From an uncultured Bacteroidales bacterium (lineage in GTDB: Bacteria > Bacteroidota > Bacteroidia > Bacteroidales > Bacteroidaceae), in NCBI GenBank assembly GCA_937916465.1, contig CALFTK010000045.1, positions 1 through 25,981 of the forward strand: DNA of 25,981 nucleotides. The letters run 5' to 3'. Positions 1-6,475 of this stretch are shown here, piece after piece; within the stretch, counting starts at the first letter, position 1; every line of letters starts with the position of its first letter. Below the pieces are notes generated by a model. That model was not told the DNA's origin. It saw nothing but the letters and a program-made list of their open reading frames with translations, and did not search any database. The translations under genes were made by a program, and so were the position numbers.

Positions 1-33
1 GGGCGGCATTCTAACCAACTGAACTAACGCACC
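1..33 (-). tRNA. tRNA-Asp(GTC), partial at window edge
   Basis: This is the 5' part of a tRNA-Asp gene: the acceptor strand GGTGCGT, the D arm and the start of the anticodon stem. The rest lies beyond the left edge. Bases 1-55 are identical to 206-260, so this is a second copy of the complete tRNA-Asp at 165-238. The identity continues through the leader to the -7 promoter box. The anticodon itself is not in the window and is inferred from the complete copy. Confidence 0.9.
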
Positions 34-50
34 AGTTCCGTTTTGCGATG

Positions 51-80
51 CAAAGATATTAACTAATTTTTAATACACAA
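51..80 (-). promoter_or_regulatory. Bacteroidota promoter of first tRNA-Asp
   Basis: On the minus strand a TTG (78-80) is followed after exactly 19 nt by TATCTTTG (51-58), matching the Bacteroidota -7 consensus TAnnTTTG. The start point would fall about 44-45, roughly 11 nt before the tRNA. The neighbouring tRNA-Asp copy has the same spacing. Confidence 0.75.
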
Positions 81-138
81 GCGTTAGAAAAAACTTTTTT
101 ATAGATATTCTTGCTCAAAATCACACAAAACAAAAAAA

Positions 139-160
139 TCCTTGAATTTCTTCAAGGCTT
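139..160 (-). terminator. Intrinsic terminator between the two tRNA-Asp genes
   Basis: CCTTGAA (141-147) and TTCAAGG (150-156) flank a short loop, giving a stem of about 7 bp. Read on the minus strand the hairpin is followed by a T run (complement of 132-138), so it can end transcripts of the complete tRNA-Asp copy. The plus strand also has a short T run after it. Confidence 0.7.
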
Positions 161-164
161 TTTG

Positions 165-238
165 CGGTGCGTATGGGACTCGAACCCATGACCTCCGCCG
201 TGACAGGGCGGCATTCTAACCAACTGAACTAACGCACC
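165..238 (-). tRNA. tRNA-Asp(GTC)
   Basis: This is a complete cloverleaf. Acceptor strand GGTGCGT (complement of 232-238) pairs with ACGCACC (complement of 166-172), and the discriminator is G (165). The anticodon stem CCGCC/GGCGG encloses a loop containing GTC. The T arm contains TTCGAGT. No CCA is encoded, as is common in Bacteroidota. It delivers aspartate to GAC/GAU codons. It is one of at least two tandem copies, each with its own promoter. Confidence 0.97.
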
Positions 239-255
239 AGTTCCGTTTTGCGATG

Positions 256-285
256 CAAAGGTACAAACTATTTTCTAAGTTCCAA
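256..285 (-). promoter_or_regulatory. Bacteroidota promoter of second tRNA-Asp
   Basis: On the minus strand TTG (283-285) and TACCTTTG (256-263, matching TAnnTTTG) are separated by exactly 19 nt. The leader from the -7 box to the tRNA is identical to that of the neighbouring copy, whereas the spacer has diverged. That supports selection on the promoter boxes. Confidence 0.75.
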
Positions 286-304
286 GCATTAGCAAACTTT
301 TTTT

Positions 305-835
305 CTAAAAAATTTTTTGAACCATAACAACATCGCAATATCTGTCACTACATCTAATCCACTCTTTAAGCTGTCCGGTCTTTTGAAACCCATTGTTTAT
401 AAAGAGATTAAGACTTGGTGTATTGTCTATAGGCACAAACCCGAATAACTGACGCAGATTTAAAACTTTTTCAGCGTAACCCGATAAAATTTTTAGAGAA
501 GCAGCCCCAACCCCTTTATTTCTATATTCCGGAAAGATTGCTATACCCACTTCTGCACGTCCATTGGATATATTTATATCGGTTAGATCTATACACCCCA
601 TCACTATTTCATCTTCTATACGTTCTATCATAAAACGTACCTGACGATCTGTATAAATATCGTGCGCCGATTCGGATATATACTTTTTTAATTGATAACG
701 AGAATATGGTACCTGATTATTGGATATATCCCATAAATTGGTATCGTTCTCCATTCTATAGAGATATTGCAAATCTTCAGGTTCCGGAGCTCTTAATCTA
801 TATACTCCGTCGCTTAATACTGTGTTTCTATTCAT
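305..835 (-). CDS. GNAT-family N-acetyltransferase (RimJ/RimL-like)
   Basis: This 176-residue protein has the single-domain length usual for RimJ/RimL-type GNATs, which transfer acetyl from acetyl-CoA to an amine. The acetyl-CoA pyrophosphate-binding motif A is visible as R105-N-K-G-V-G-A111 (Q/R-x-x-G-x-G/A), after the beta strand GIAIFPEY. Near the C-terminus, NLFINNGFQKTG matches the usual 'N-x-x-x-x-x-x-x-GF' end of the fold. The acceptor is unknown. The ATG overlaps the stop of the upstream glycosyltransferase by 3 nt, so it is the last gene of the recR operon and probably translationally coupled. There is no sign of an unusual origin. Confidence 0.85.
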   Translation of the reverse strand: MNRNTVLSDGVYRLRAPEPEDLQYLYRMENDTNLWDISNNQVPYSRYQLKKYISESAHDIYTDRQVRFMIERIEDEIVMGCIDLTDINISNGRAEVGIAIFPEYRNKGVGAASLKILSGYAEKVLNLRQLFGFVPIDNTPSLNLFINNGFQKTGQLKEWIRCSDRYCDVVMVQKIF

Positions 836-2022
836 AATACCACAACCTCTAATTCTGTTATTAATGTTCCCATATCTTTATTGTATGTAGCCAATAGCGT
901 TTTATGACTATCCAAAGAGTACATATTATCAAGCATCACATTGTAAGAAACGCTGTCAGTACCGTATATCAACACATCGTAATCTTTAATTTTGCTATAC
1001 GGAACACCCTTAAGCGTAATATCTGTATCTATCTCCATACAATCTACTGCGCTTATAGTCTTACTCTTTGACACCAAACTACGAACGGTTTCAAAACAGG
1101 AAGGATTACCTACAAACAGAGCTTTAGTTTTCTGTTTCAGGCCACTTATATCCTTTTTAAACAAATTGTTTTTAATGTAGGTGGATATCTTTTGAATTCC
1201 CACTACCATCTTAACCAAGAATGTAAAGAAACGACTATAGTGGCGATAGTGTTTCGTAAAGAAGATAGTCATAGCATCGTAAAAGGCTTTAGCATAACTG
1301 TACGATGTCTTTGTGGTACTCTCTCCTTTATAATGCAAAATAGGCAAAGGAAGATAACAATTTCTGTAACCTGCTTTCAATATCCTATATGATAAATCTA
1401 CATCTTCTCCATACATAAAGAATGTTTCGTCAAAACCACCCACTTTATCTAACGCCTCTTTGCGCACAAACATGTAAGCTCCGGAAACCACCTCTATATT
1501 ACAAGCCAAATCTTTATCTATATAAGAAAGGTGGTAACGAGCAAACAGTTTTGAATTTGGGAAAAGACGTCCCAAACCGGACATTTTACAGAACGACACA
1601 AAAGGTGTAGGTACTGAACGTCTGGATTCCGGAGCAAAATGGCCATCGCTATACTGCATTCTTACACCTATTGCACCTACTCCACTATCGGATTCCATCA
1701 GGTTTACGCACCCCTCTATAGTACGCTCTGCCACTATTGTATCGGGATTCAAAAAAAGCACATACTTACCTTTAGCTAACTTTAATGCCTGATTATTTGC
1801 CTTTCCAAAGCCCACATTTTCACTGTTTGCTATATAATGAACATCGGGATAACGGGCAGAGAGATATTCAATAGTATCGTCACCCGATGCATTATCCACC
1901 ACAAAGACTTCAATCTCCTGATTGGATCTATACAACGAGCGCAGTACCTGTTCTATGTAGTACTTTACCCTGTAACTTACTATGATTACGCTTACCACTC
2001 TACCAGCAAATTTTGTTATCAA
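832..2022 (-). CDS. Family 2 glycosyltransferase (rhamnosyltransferase-like)
   Basis: This is a GT-A fold glycosyltransferase of family GT2. The N-terminal half carries VSVIIVSY (about residues 10-17), VVDNASGDDT, the NVGFGKANN segment and the nucleotide-sugar/metal motif NPDT. Further on are GGFDE and the acidic catalytic-loop motif GEDVDLSYR. A C-terminal region of about 110 residues (from roughly KALFVGN) looks like a small separate Rossmann-like domain of unknown role. It probably adds a sugar to cell-surface glycan, but acceptor and donor cannot be read from the sequence. The listed start is a TTG overlapping the TGA of the upstream gene. An in-frame GTG at 1998, just before VSVII, is an alternative. 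Its stop overlaps the GNAT gene start. Confidence 0.88.
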   Translation of the reverse strand: MITKFAGRVVSVIIVSYRVKYYIEQVLRSLYRSNQEIEVFVVDNASGDDTIEYLSARYPDVHYIANSENVGFGKANNQALKLAKGKYVLFLNPDTIVAERTIEGCVNLMESDSGVGAIGVRMQYSDGHFAPESRRSVPTPFVSFCKMSGLGRLFPNSKLFARYHLSYIDKDLACNIEVVSGAYMFVRKEALDKVGGFDETFFMYGEDVDLSYRILKAGYRNCYLPLPILHYKGESTTKTSYSYAKAFYDAMTIFFTKHYRHYSRFFTFLVKMVVGIQKISTYIKNNLFKKDISGLKQKTKALFVGNPSCFETVRSLVSKSKTISAVDCMEIDTDITLKGVPYSKIKDYDVLIYGTDSVSYNVMLDNMYSLDSHKTLLATYNKDMGTLITELEVVVL

Positions 2023-2465
2023 TCTTCTTCGTCTTCCTGAATATCGTTACTTACCTGTGCATTGGTAGGAAAACAGAACAACGAACAGATAAAACCTATT
2101 GCTGCACAATACAAGCCAACTGTATCATCTATAAGATAATAGAGTATCATACTATATTCTATTACCAGCAAAAAGGCCGATATACGCAAGTTTGATAAAA
2201 GTTTATACAGTTTTACACGCTGTTCAAATGGTTTATCATCCATTAGCCTTGCCGATACATGAAATCCTTTTAATGATACCGGTATTAATGCAAGAGAACC
2301 CAATATTCCTATTATCTGCAATATGTAATTGGTCATATCGTTCTCTATTACTCCCTTTGGCAACCAACCCATTTCAAAAATCAAAGCTATGATTCCTGCT
2401 ATTAAATAGACAGCAATGAGTTTTATTCTTAAATCTCTACCTAACTGTTTTGAAATATTCTCCAT
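2019..2465 (-). CDS. Hypothetical integral membrane protein, about four helices
   Basis: This is a 148-residue protein of unknown function. Hydrophobic stretches near residues 15-31, 46-65, 94-111 and 114-132 suggest four membrane helices arranged as two pairs, separated by a basic cytoplasmic-looking loop (KPFEQRVKLYKLLSNLR). The C-terminus is acidic (QEDEED). It lies 7 nt after recR and overlaps the glycosyltransferase start, so it is co-transcribed with both. The position suggests an envelope role with the glycosyltransferase, but this is only inference. Confidence 0.75.
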   Translation of the reverse strand: MENISKQLGRDLRIKLIAVYLIAGIIALIFEMGWLPKGVIENDMTNYILQIIGILGSLALIPVSLKGFHVSARLMDDKPFEQRVKLYKLLSNLRISAFLLVIEYSMILYYLIDDTVGLYCAAIGFICSLFCFPTNAQVSNDIQEDEED

Positions 2466-2472
2466 ACTTATA

Positions 2473-3084
2473 TTATATAAAAGGTGTTCTATCTACTATT
2501 GATCTTCCCAAAGATACTTCATCGGCATATTCAAGGTTATTTCCTATTGTTACTCCGCGTGCTATTACAGACAGTTTTACATTATAAGACGATAATTTGC
2601 GCGATATGAAAAAGTTTGTGGTATCGCCTTCCATTGTAGGGCTTAATGCAAATATAATCTCTTTTACACCACCATCTTCCACACGTTTTACAAGTTCAGC
2701 TATCTTTAAATTTGATGGTCCTATTCCATCCATAGGCGATATTACTCCACCTAAAACGTGATACAAACCATTGAATTGCATTGTGTTTTCTATAGCCAAT
2801 ACATCTTGAATATTCTCCACCACACAAATGGTAGCAGTATCTCTCTTAGGGTTTGCACATATAGAACAAACATCTGTATCGGATATATTGTGACACACTT
2901 TGCAATACTTTATATCCTTTTTAAAGTTTACAAATGCATTACCAAAACGCTCCACTTCTTCATCACTACGTTGTAAAAGATGAAGTGCCAGCCTCAAAGC
3001 CGTCTTTTTTCCTATGCCCGGCAATGAAGCAAATTCATTGACAGCTTTTTCTAATGCTACCGATGGATACTGTTGATTCTGCAT
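2473..3084 (-). CDS. recR: Recombination protein RecR
   Basis: RecR acts with RecO and RecF to load RecA at single-strand gaps in the cytoplasm. From this start it has 203 residues. In order there are a helix-hairpin-helix segment SLPGIGKKTALRLA (about 20-33), a four-cysteine zinc site (C61, C64, C73, C76), and a Toprim domain beginning at TICVVEN and containing GGVISPMDGIGP. The length is normal for the family. A longer frame exists from an ATG at 3106-3108. That codon lies inside the -7 promoter box TAACTTTG (3106-3113), so transcripts would start downstream of it and the ATG at 3082-3084 is preferred. It is the first gene of a four-gene operon and is divergent from engB. Confidence 0.95.
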   Translation of the reverse strand: MQNQQYPSVALEKAVNEFASLPGIGKKTALRLALHLLQRSDEEVERFGNAFVNFKKDIKYCKVCHNISDTDVCSICANPKRDTATICVVENIQDVLAIENTMQFNGLYHVLGGVISPMDGIGPSNLKIAELVKRVEDGGVKEIIFALSPTMEGDTTNFFISRKLSSYNVKLSVIARGVTIGNNLEYADEVSLGRSIVDRTPFI

Positions 3085-3105
3085 ATAGGTTTTGTTAAAA
3101 CAATG

Positions 3106-3113
3106 CAAAGTTA
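3106..3113 (-). promoter_or_regulatory. -7 box of the recR operon
   Basis: The minus strand reads TAACTTTG, an exact TAnnTTTG match, about 22 nt upstream of the recR ATG at 3084. No convincing TTG lies at the 19-nt spacing, so the upstream element is weak or absent. This box rules out the longer recR start. Confidence 0.6.
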
Positions 3114-3124
3114 AGAAAATTCAC

Positions 3125-3132
3125 TAACTTCG
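3125..3132 (+). promoter_or_regulatory. -7 box of engB
   Basis: TAACTTCG is a one-base variant of TAnnTTTG, placed 20 nt before the engB ATG. It lies only 11 nt from the divergent recR -7 box, so the two promoters overlap back to back and could compete for RNA polymerase. Confidence 0.5.
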
Positions 3133-3151
3133 CACTCTCAATAGTAAAGAG

Positions 3152-3748
3152 ATGGATATAAACAGCGCAAAATTTGTAATGAGTAATACGGACGTAAAAA
3201 AATGTCCGCAGGATAACAAACCGGAATATGCATTTATAGGACGTTCTAACGTAGGAAAATCCAGCCTTATAAATATGCTTACCGGACAGAAAGGATTGGC
3301 TATGACATCTGCCACTCCCGGAAAAACGTTGCTTATAAACCATTTCATTATTAATGACAATTGGTATTTAGTGGATTTACCAGGGTATGGTTATGCAAAA
3401 CGCGGACAAAAGCAGCAAGCACAGATTACCAAAATAATTGAAGATTATGTTCTTGACAGAGAACAACTTACATCACTTTTCGTTTTAGTTGATTGCCGTC
3501 ACGAACCACAAAAAATTGATTTGGAATTTATAACCTGGTTAGGTGAAAACAGTGTGCCGTTTGGCATTATTTTCACAAAAGCCGATAAACTGAGTCATTC
3601 AAAACTTGTGGAAAACATCAGACATTATCAGGGTATATTATCGGAACAGTGGGAAGAACTACCGGTATCTTTTATTACATCATCTGCAAAAAAAATGGGA
3701 CGTACAGAGATATTGGATTACATTGACAGTATAAATAAATCGCTTTAA
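3152..3748 (+). CDS. engB: Ribosome biogenesis GTPase EngB (YsxC/YihA)
   Basis: This small TRAFAC-class GTPase is needed for late assembly of the large ribosomal subunit. All nucleotide-binding motifs are visible in 198 residues: G1 GRSNVGKSS (30-38), G2 threonine in SATPGKT (T55), G3 DLPG (75-78), G4 TKAD (about 143-146), and G5 SSA in FITSSAK. The length is normal for the family. The ATG at 3152 has the motifs at the expected distance from the N-terminus, and a -7 box lies 20 nt upstream. The gene is transcribed alone or with rho, which starts about 200 nt downstream and has its own strong promoter. Confidence 0.96.
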   Translation: MDINSAKFVMSNTDVKKCPQDNKPEYAFIGRSNVGKSSLINMLTGQKGLAMTSATPGKTLLINHFIINDNWYLVDLPGYGYAKRGQKQQAQITKIIEDYVLDREQLTSLFVLVDCRHEPQKIDLEFITWLGENSVPFGIIFTKADKLSHSKLVENIRHYQGILSEQWEELPVSFITSSAKKMGRTEILDYIDSINKSL

Positions 3749-3774
3749 GAGTAGCATATTTTTACAATCAAGTC

Positions 3775-3804
3775 TTGTATATTCAATATTTATAAATAAC
3801 TTTG
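3775..3804 (+). promoter_or_regulatory. Promoter of rho
   Basis: TTG (3775-3777), a 19-nt spacer, then TAACTTTG (3797-3804), an exact Bacteroidota consensus. Transcription would start near 3811, leaving an untranslated leader of about 135 nt before the preferred ATG at 3946. That is long compared with other genes here and leaves room for the autoregulation known for Rho in other bacteria. Confidence 0.75.
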
Positions 3805-3945
3805 CCGCGCAAAAATTGGAAAAAAGGGGTTACCCTGTATATCTATTCCGATTTTCTGATTTCACTTTTACATTTTATTTAGATTTTGATTTTCGGGTAT
3901 TCAGTCTATGACTGTGTAACCTATGTAGATATAATAATCGTTTTT

Positions 3946-5799
3946 ATGTATAACATTTTACAATTAAGAGAAAAAGAACTTTCTGAACTTCAGTCAATTG
4001 CTCAGTCAATGGGTATAAATCCAAGGACTATGGAAAAAGACAAACTAATCTATGCTATTTTAGACGAGCAGGCTATTTCAGGTAGCCGTATGACATCTGA
4101 TAGTACTCAGAAAAATCAAAAGCCTATAAGAAAAAGGGAGCAGAACAAAAACAAAGTTGAAAAACCTGTTGCTGCAAAGAATACGAACAACAAAACAGTA
4201 GAAAGCAAAACAGCAGAAATCAAACCTGTTGAGGTTAAACATTCAGAAGAGAAACAGGCAGAAAACAACACAAGCACTCCTAAAAAAGCAGAAAATGCTG
4301 AATCTTCAACTGCTGCAACAAATGCAGGACAGGTAGAGAAAAAGCGCAGAGGCCGTCCAAAAAAGGTACAGCCTACCGAAAAACCGGAAGTTGTAACAGA
4401 TACAAAACCAGAAGTAAAAGAAGAGGTTGCTGCACCTAAAGTAGAACCATCCGACACAATCAAGCGTCTTTTGGATATTCCGGTAGCCGAAAAACCGGCA
4501 GAAACAAAAGAAAACACCCCTGTAGAGAAAACTCCTACAACAACAGAAGTTTCTACAAATCAAAACGAAAGACCAAGACAGCAGAATAATTTTCAGCAGC
4601 AGAACAGAGGTAGAGTCAACCACAATAACGGTCAACAGAATAACGATAATCGCAGACAGGACGATAGAGGTCTCTATGAATTTGGCGATATATTAAAAGG
4701 TGAAGGCGTACTGGAAATAATGCCGGATAATTACGGTTTCTTACGTTCATCTGATTACAACTATTTAGCATCGCCTGATGACATTTATGTATCGCTTTCG
4801 CAGATCAGATTATTCGGATTGAAGACCGGCGATGTTGTAGAAGGTATTATCCGTCCACCACGTGAAGGTGAAAAATTCTTCCCACTTGTAAAGGTAAATA
4901 AGATTAACGGACTGGAACCATCTGTTGCACGCGACAGAGTTCCGTTTGAACACCTTACCCCACTCTTCCCTGATGAAAAATTCAATCTTTGCACAGGCAA
5001 AAACGACAATCTTTCAGCAAGAGTTGTAGATTTGTTTGCCCCCATAGGTAAAGGTCAGCGCGCGCTTATTGTGGCTCAGCCAAAAACAGGTAAAACCATT
5101 CTTTTAAAGGATATCGCAAATGCTATTGCAGCCAACCATCCGGAAGTTTATATGATAATGCTGCTTATAGATGAACGTCCGGAAGAGGTTACAGATATGG
5201 CTCGTAGCGTAAATGCAGAGGTTATTGCATCTACATTCGACGAACCTGCAGAACGCCACGTGAAGATAGCCAGCATAGTTATTGAAAAGGCTAAACGTAT
5301 GGTAGAGTGCGGACACGATGTTGTTATCTTCTTAGATTCTATTACACGTTTGGCACGTGCTTACAATACTGTTGCTCCTGCTTCGGGAAAGGTACTGTCA
5401 GGTGGTGTTGATGCTAATGCACTGCACAAACCTAAGCGTTTCTTTGGTGCAGCCAGAAACATAGAAAACGGAGGTTCGCTTACCATTGTAGCCACTGCAC
5501 TTATTGATACAGGTTCAAAGATGGACGAAGTTATCTTTGAAGAGTTTAAGGGTACAGGTAATATGGAGTTACAATTAGACAGATCATTGAGTAACAAGCG
5601 TATATTCCCGGCTGTTAATATTGTGGCTTCAAGTACACGTAGAGACGATTTACTGCTTGACCAAGGCACTTTAGACCGTATGTGGGTATTACGCAGATTC
5701 CTATCGGATATGAATCCTATAGAAGCTATGGAGTTCACAAAGGAACGTTTGGAAAACACCAGAAACAATGCGGAATTCCTAGTCAGCATGAATTCATAA
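3946..5799 (+). CDS. rho: Transcription termination factor Rho with long disordered insert
   Basis: Rho is the hexameric RNA-dependent ATPase that ends untranslated transcripts. This protein has about 617 residues against about 420 in E. coli. An N-terminal helix bundle (MYNILQLREKELSELQSI) is followed by a low-complexity insert (about 45-240) rich in K, E, T and N/Q. The insert contains KKRRGRPKK and an Asn/Gln-rich stretch. Next come the cold-shock-like RNA-binding domain (GVLEIMPDNYGFLR), Walker A AQPKTGKT (about 379-386), Walker B VVIFLDS and the Q-loop LSGGVDANAL. An in-frame ATG at 3886 exists, but the residues it would add look non-coding, and MYN at 3946 fits the helix-bundle start. 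In Bacteroides thetaiotaomicron such an insert has been reported to drive condensate formation. Confidence 0.95.
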   Translation: MYNILQLREKELSELQSIAQSMGINPRTMEKDKLIYAILDEQAISGSRMTSDSTQKNQKPIRKREQNKNKVEKPVAAKNTNNKTVESKTAEIKPVEVKHSEEKQAENNTSTPKKAENAESSTAATNAGQVEKKRRGRPKKVQPTEKPEVVTDTKPEVKEEVAAPKVEPSDTIKRLLDIPVAEKPAETKENTPVEKTPTTTEVSTNQNERPRQQNNFQQQNRGRVNHNNGQQNNDNRRQDDRGLYEFGDILKGEGVLEIMPDNYGFLRSSDYNYLASPDDIYVSLSQIRLFGLKTGDVVEGIIRPPREGEKFFPLVKVNKINGLEPSVARDRVPFEHLTPLFPDEKFNLCTGKNDNLSARVVDLFAPIGKGQRALIVAQPKTGKTILLKDIANAIAANHPEVYMIMLLIDERPEEVTDMARSVNAEVIASTFDEPAERHVKIASIVIEKAKRMVECGHDVVIFLDSITRLARAYNTVAPASGKVLSGGVDANALHKPKRFFGAARNIENGGSLTIVATALIDTGSKMDEVIFEEFKGTGNMELQLDRSLSNKRIFPAVNIVASSTRRDDLLLDQGTLDRMWVLRRFLSDMNPIEAMEFTKERLENTRNNAEFLVSMNS

Positions 5800-5839
5800 A
5801 AAAAAGAGAGCCTTTTCGCTCTCTTTTTTTTATGAATTC
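5790..5839. terminator. Bidirectional terminator with perfect 22-bp stem after rho
   Basis: Bases 5790-5811 and 5818-5839 are perfect reverse complements (22 bp) around the 6-nt loop CTTTTC. The core is GAGAGC/GCTCTC flanked by A8 and T8, and the outer ends are both GAATTC. The left arm includes the last rho codons and its TAA (5797-5799). T runs follow on both strands, so it can stop rho and also transcripts from the convergent gene at 5934. Confidence 0.9.
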
Positions 5840-5843
5840 AAAG

Positions 5844-5886
5844 ACCTTTTTTATAGGGCACGCTAAAAGCGTGCGCGCTTCGCGCC
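5844..5886. repeat. REP-like double-hairpin element, copy A
   Basis: This copy begins ACCTTTTTTAT and continues into hairpin 1, GCACGC (5858-5863), loop TAAAA, GCGTGC (5869-5874). Hairpin 2 overlaps it: GCGCG (5873-5877), loop CTT, CGCGC (5881-5885). The same architecture, with different stem bases and a preserved TTCG turn, occurs at 16801-16842. It sits between two terminator hairpins in a convergent intergenic region. It is probably a dispersed intergenic repeat, and the copy number elsewhere is unknown. Confidence 0.65.
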
Positions 5887-5900
5887 AATTAATTATCTAT

Positions 5901-5926
5901 AAGACCTCGCAGGAGGTCTTTTTTAT
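5901..5926. terminator. Second terminator hairpin between rho and the DUF3127 gene
   Basis: AAGACCTC (5901-5908), loop GCAG, GAGGTCTT (5913-5920) form a perfect 8-bp stem. On the plus strand a T-rich tail (TTTTTATTTT) follows, so it best serves as a backup for rho. On the minus strand the tail is poor, so the DUF3127 transcript more likely ends at the long hairpin 5790-5839. Confidence 0.75.
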
Positions 5927-5933
5927 TTTGAAT

Positions 5934-6314
5934 TCAAAACGGCAAGTCGTCGTTATCGTTAGATGGAGCAAATTCCGGTGCTGCAGCAGCTGCAGGAGCC
6001 TGATATTCCGGCTGTGCTGCCGGCGCTGCATTACCCGGTACATCATGGCTTACACGCCAAGCTCTAATATCGTTATACCATCTGCCATTGTATTCGCGTG
6101 CGTTTATATCAAAACTAACAACCACAACATCGCCCACGCTAATTGCAGCCTGCTGAATCTTATCTTCGCCAAAAATATTAAACATCATTTTTTTAGGATA
6201 TTGTTCATTAACTGTTTCAAGAACAAATTCCTGGGTCATCCATGGTGAACCGGATGTTTTAGATACTCCTGAACGTGGTTCCAGAGCTGCAATAATCTTA
6301 CCTGTTATCTCCAT
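5934..6314 (-). CDS. DUF3127 protein with SSB-like C-terminal tail
   Basis: This 126-residue protein resembles the Bacteroidota DUF3127 family, a small OB-fold-like domain. The N-terminal ~90 residues alternate beta-strand-like segments (EITGKIIAALE, TQEFVLETVNEQ, GDVVVVSFDINARE, WYNDIRAWRV). An Ala/Pro-rich linker follows, and the protein ends in DNDDLPF. Acidic residues followed by a terminal Pro-Phe are the hallmark of the SSB C-terminal peptide (DDDIPF in E. coli), which docks repair and replication proteins. It is inferred to be a single-strand DNA-binding or SSB-like protein. It is transcribed divergently from dnaN, which fits. It is not a canonical ssb by N-terminal sequence. Confidence 0.75.
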   Translation of the reverse strand: MEITGKIIAALEPRSGVSKTSGSPWMTQEFVLETVNEQYPKKMMFNIFGEDKIQQAAISVGDVVVVSFDINAREYNGRWYNDIRAWRVSHDVPGNAAPAAQPEYQAPAAAAAPEFAPSNDNDDLPF

Positions 6315-6390
6315 ATTTACTTTTTTTATTTATTTCTGTTGCGAAATTACACTTTATCCGCTTTGGTTTATCATTTTTAATCAAATAATT

Positions 6391-6421
6391 TTTGCTTAAT
6401 ACTTTTCTATTTATACCTTTG
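6391..6421 (+). promoter_or_regulatory. Promoter of the dnaN operon
   Basis: TTTG (6391-6394), a 19-nt spacer, then TACCTTTG (6414-6421), both consensus boxes for the Bacteroidota housekeeping sigma factor. The start point should lie near 6428, giving a leader of about 48 nt. No other comparable promoter is visible up to 14598, so it probably drives the whole operon. Confidence 0.8.
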
Positions 6422-6475
6422 TAATGGGTACGCACCTTATTAAAAAGAGTAAGCAAACAAATTAAATACTACGAT

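Noticed and set aside
3085..3108. Longer RecR start at 3108
   Set aside because: The ATG lies inside the TAACTTTG promoter box and would not be in the transcript.
3095..3360. Minus-strand open frames of 78-82 codons overlapping engB
   Set aside because: They are shadows of engB, which has complete GTPase motifs. They have no family features.
3886..3945. Upstream in-frame ATG extending Rho by 20 residues
   Set aside because: The added residues are hydrophobic and unlike any Rho N-terminus. MYNILQLREKELSELQ at 3946 is the natural helix-bundle start.
4116..4635. Antisense frames in the Rho insert with repetitive Ser/Phe/Val or Cys/Phe sequence
   Set aside because: They mirror the low-complexity sense coding for K/E/T/Q and are not independent genes.
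5682..6248. A 188-codon plus-strand open frame across the rho 3' end, the terminators and the DUF3127 gene
   Set aside because: It runs antisense to the DUF3127 gene, through the terminator hairpins and the REP-like element, and overlaps rho in another frame. Its composition is not protein-like.
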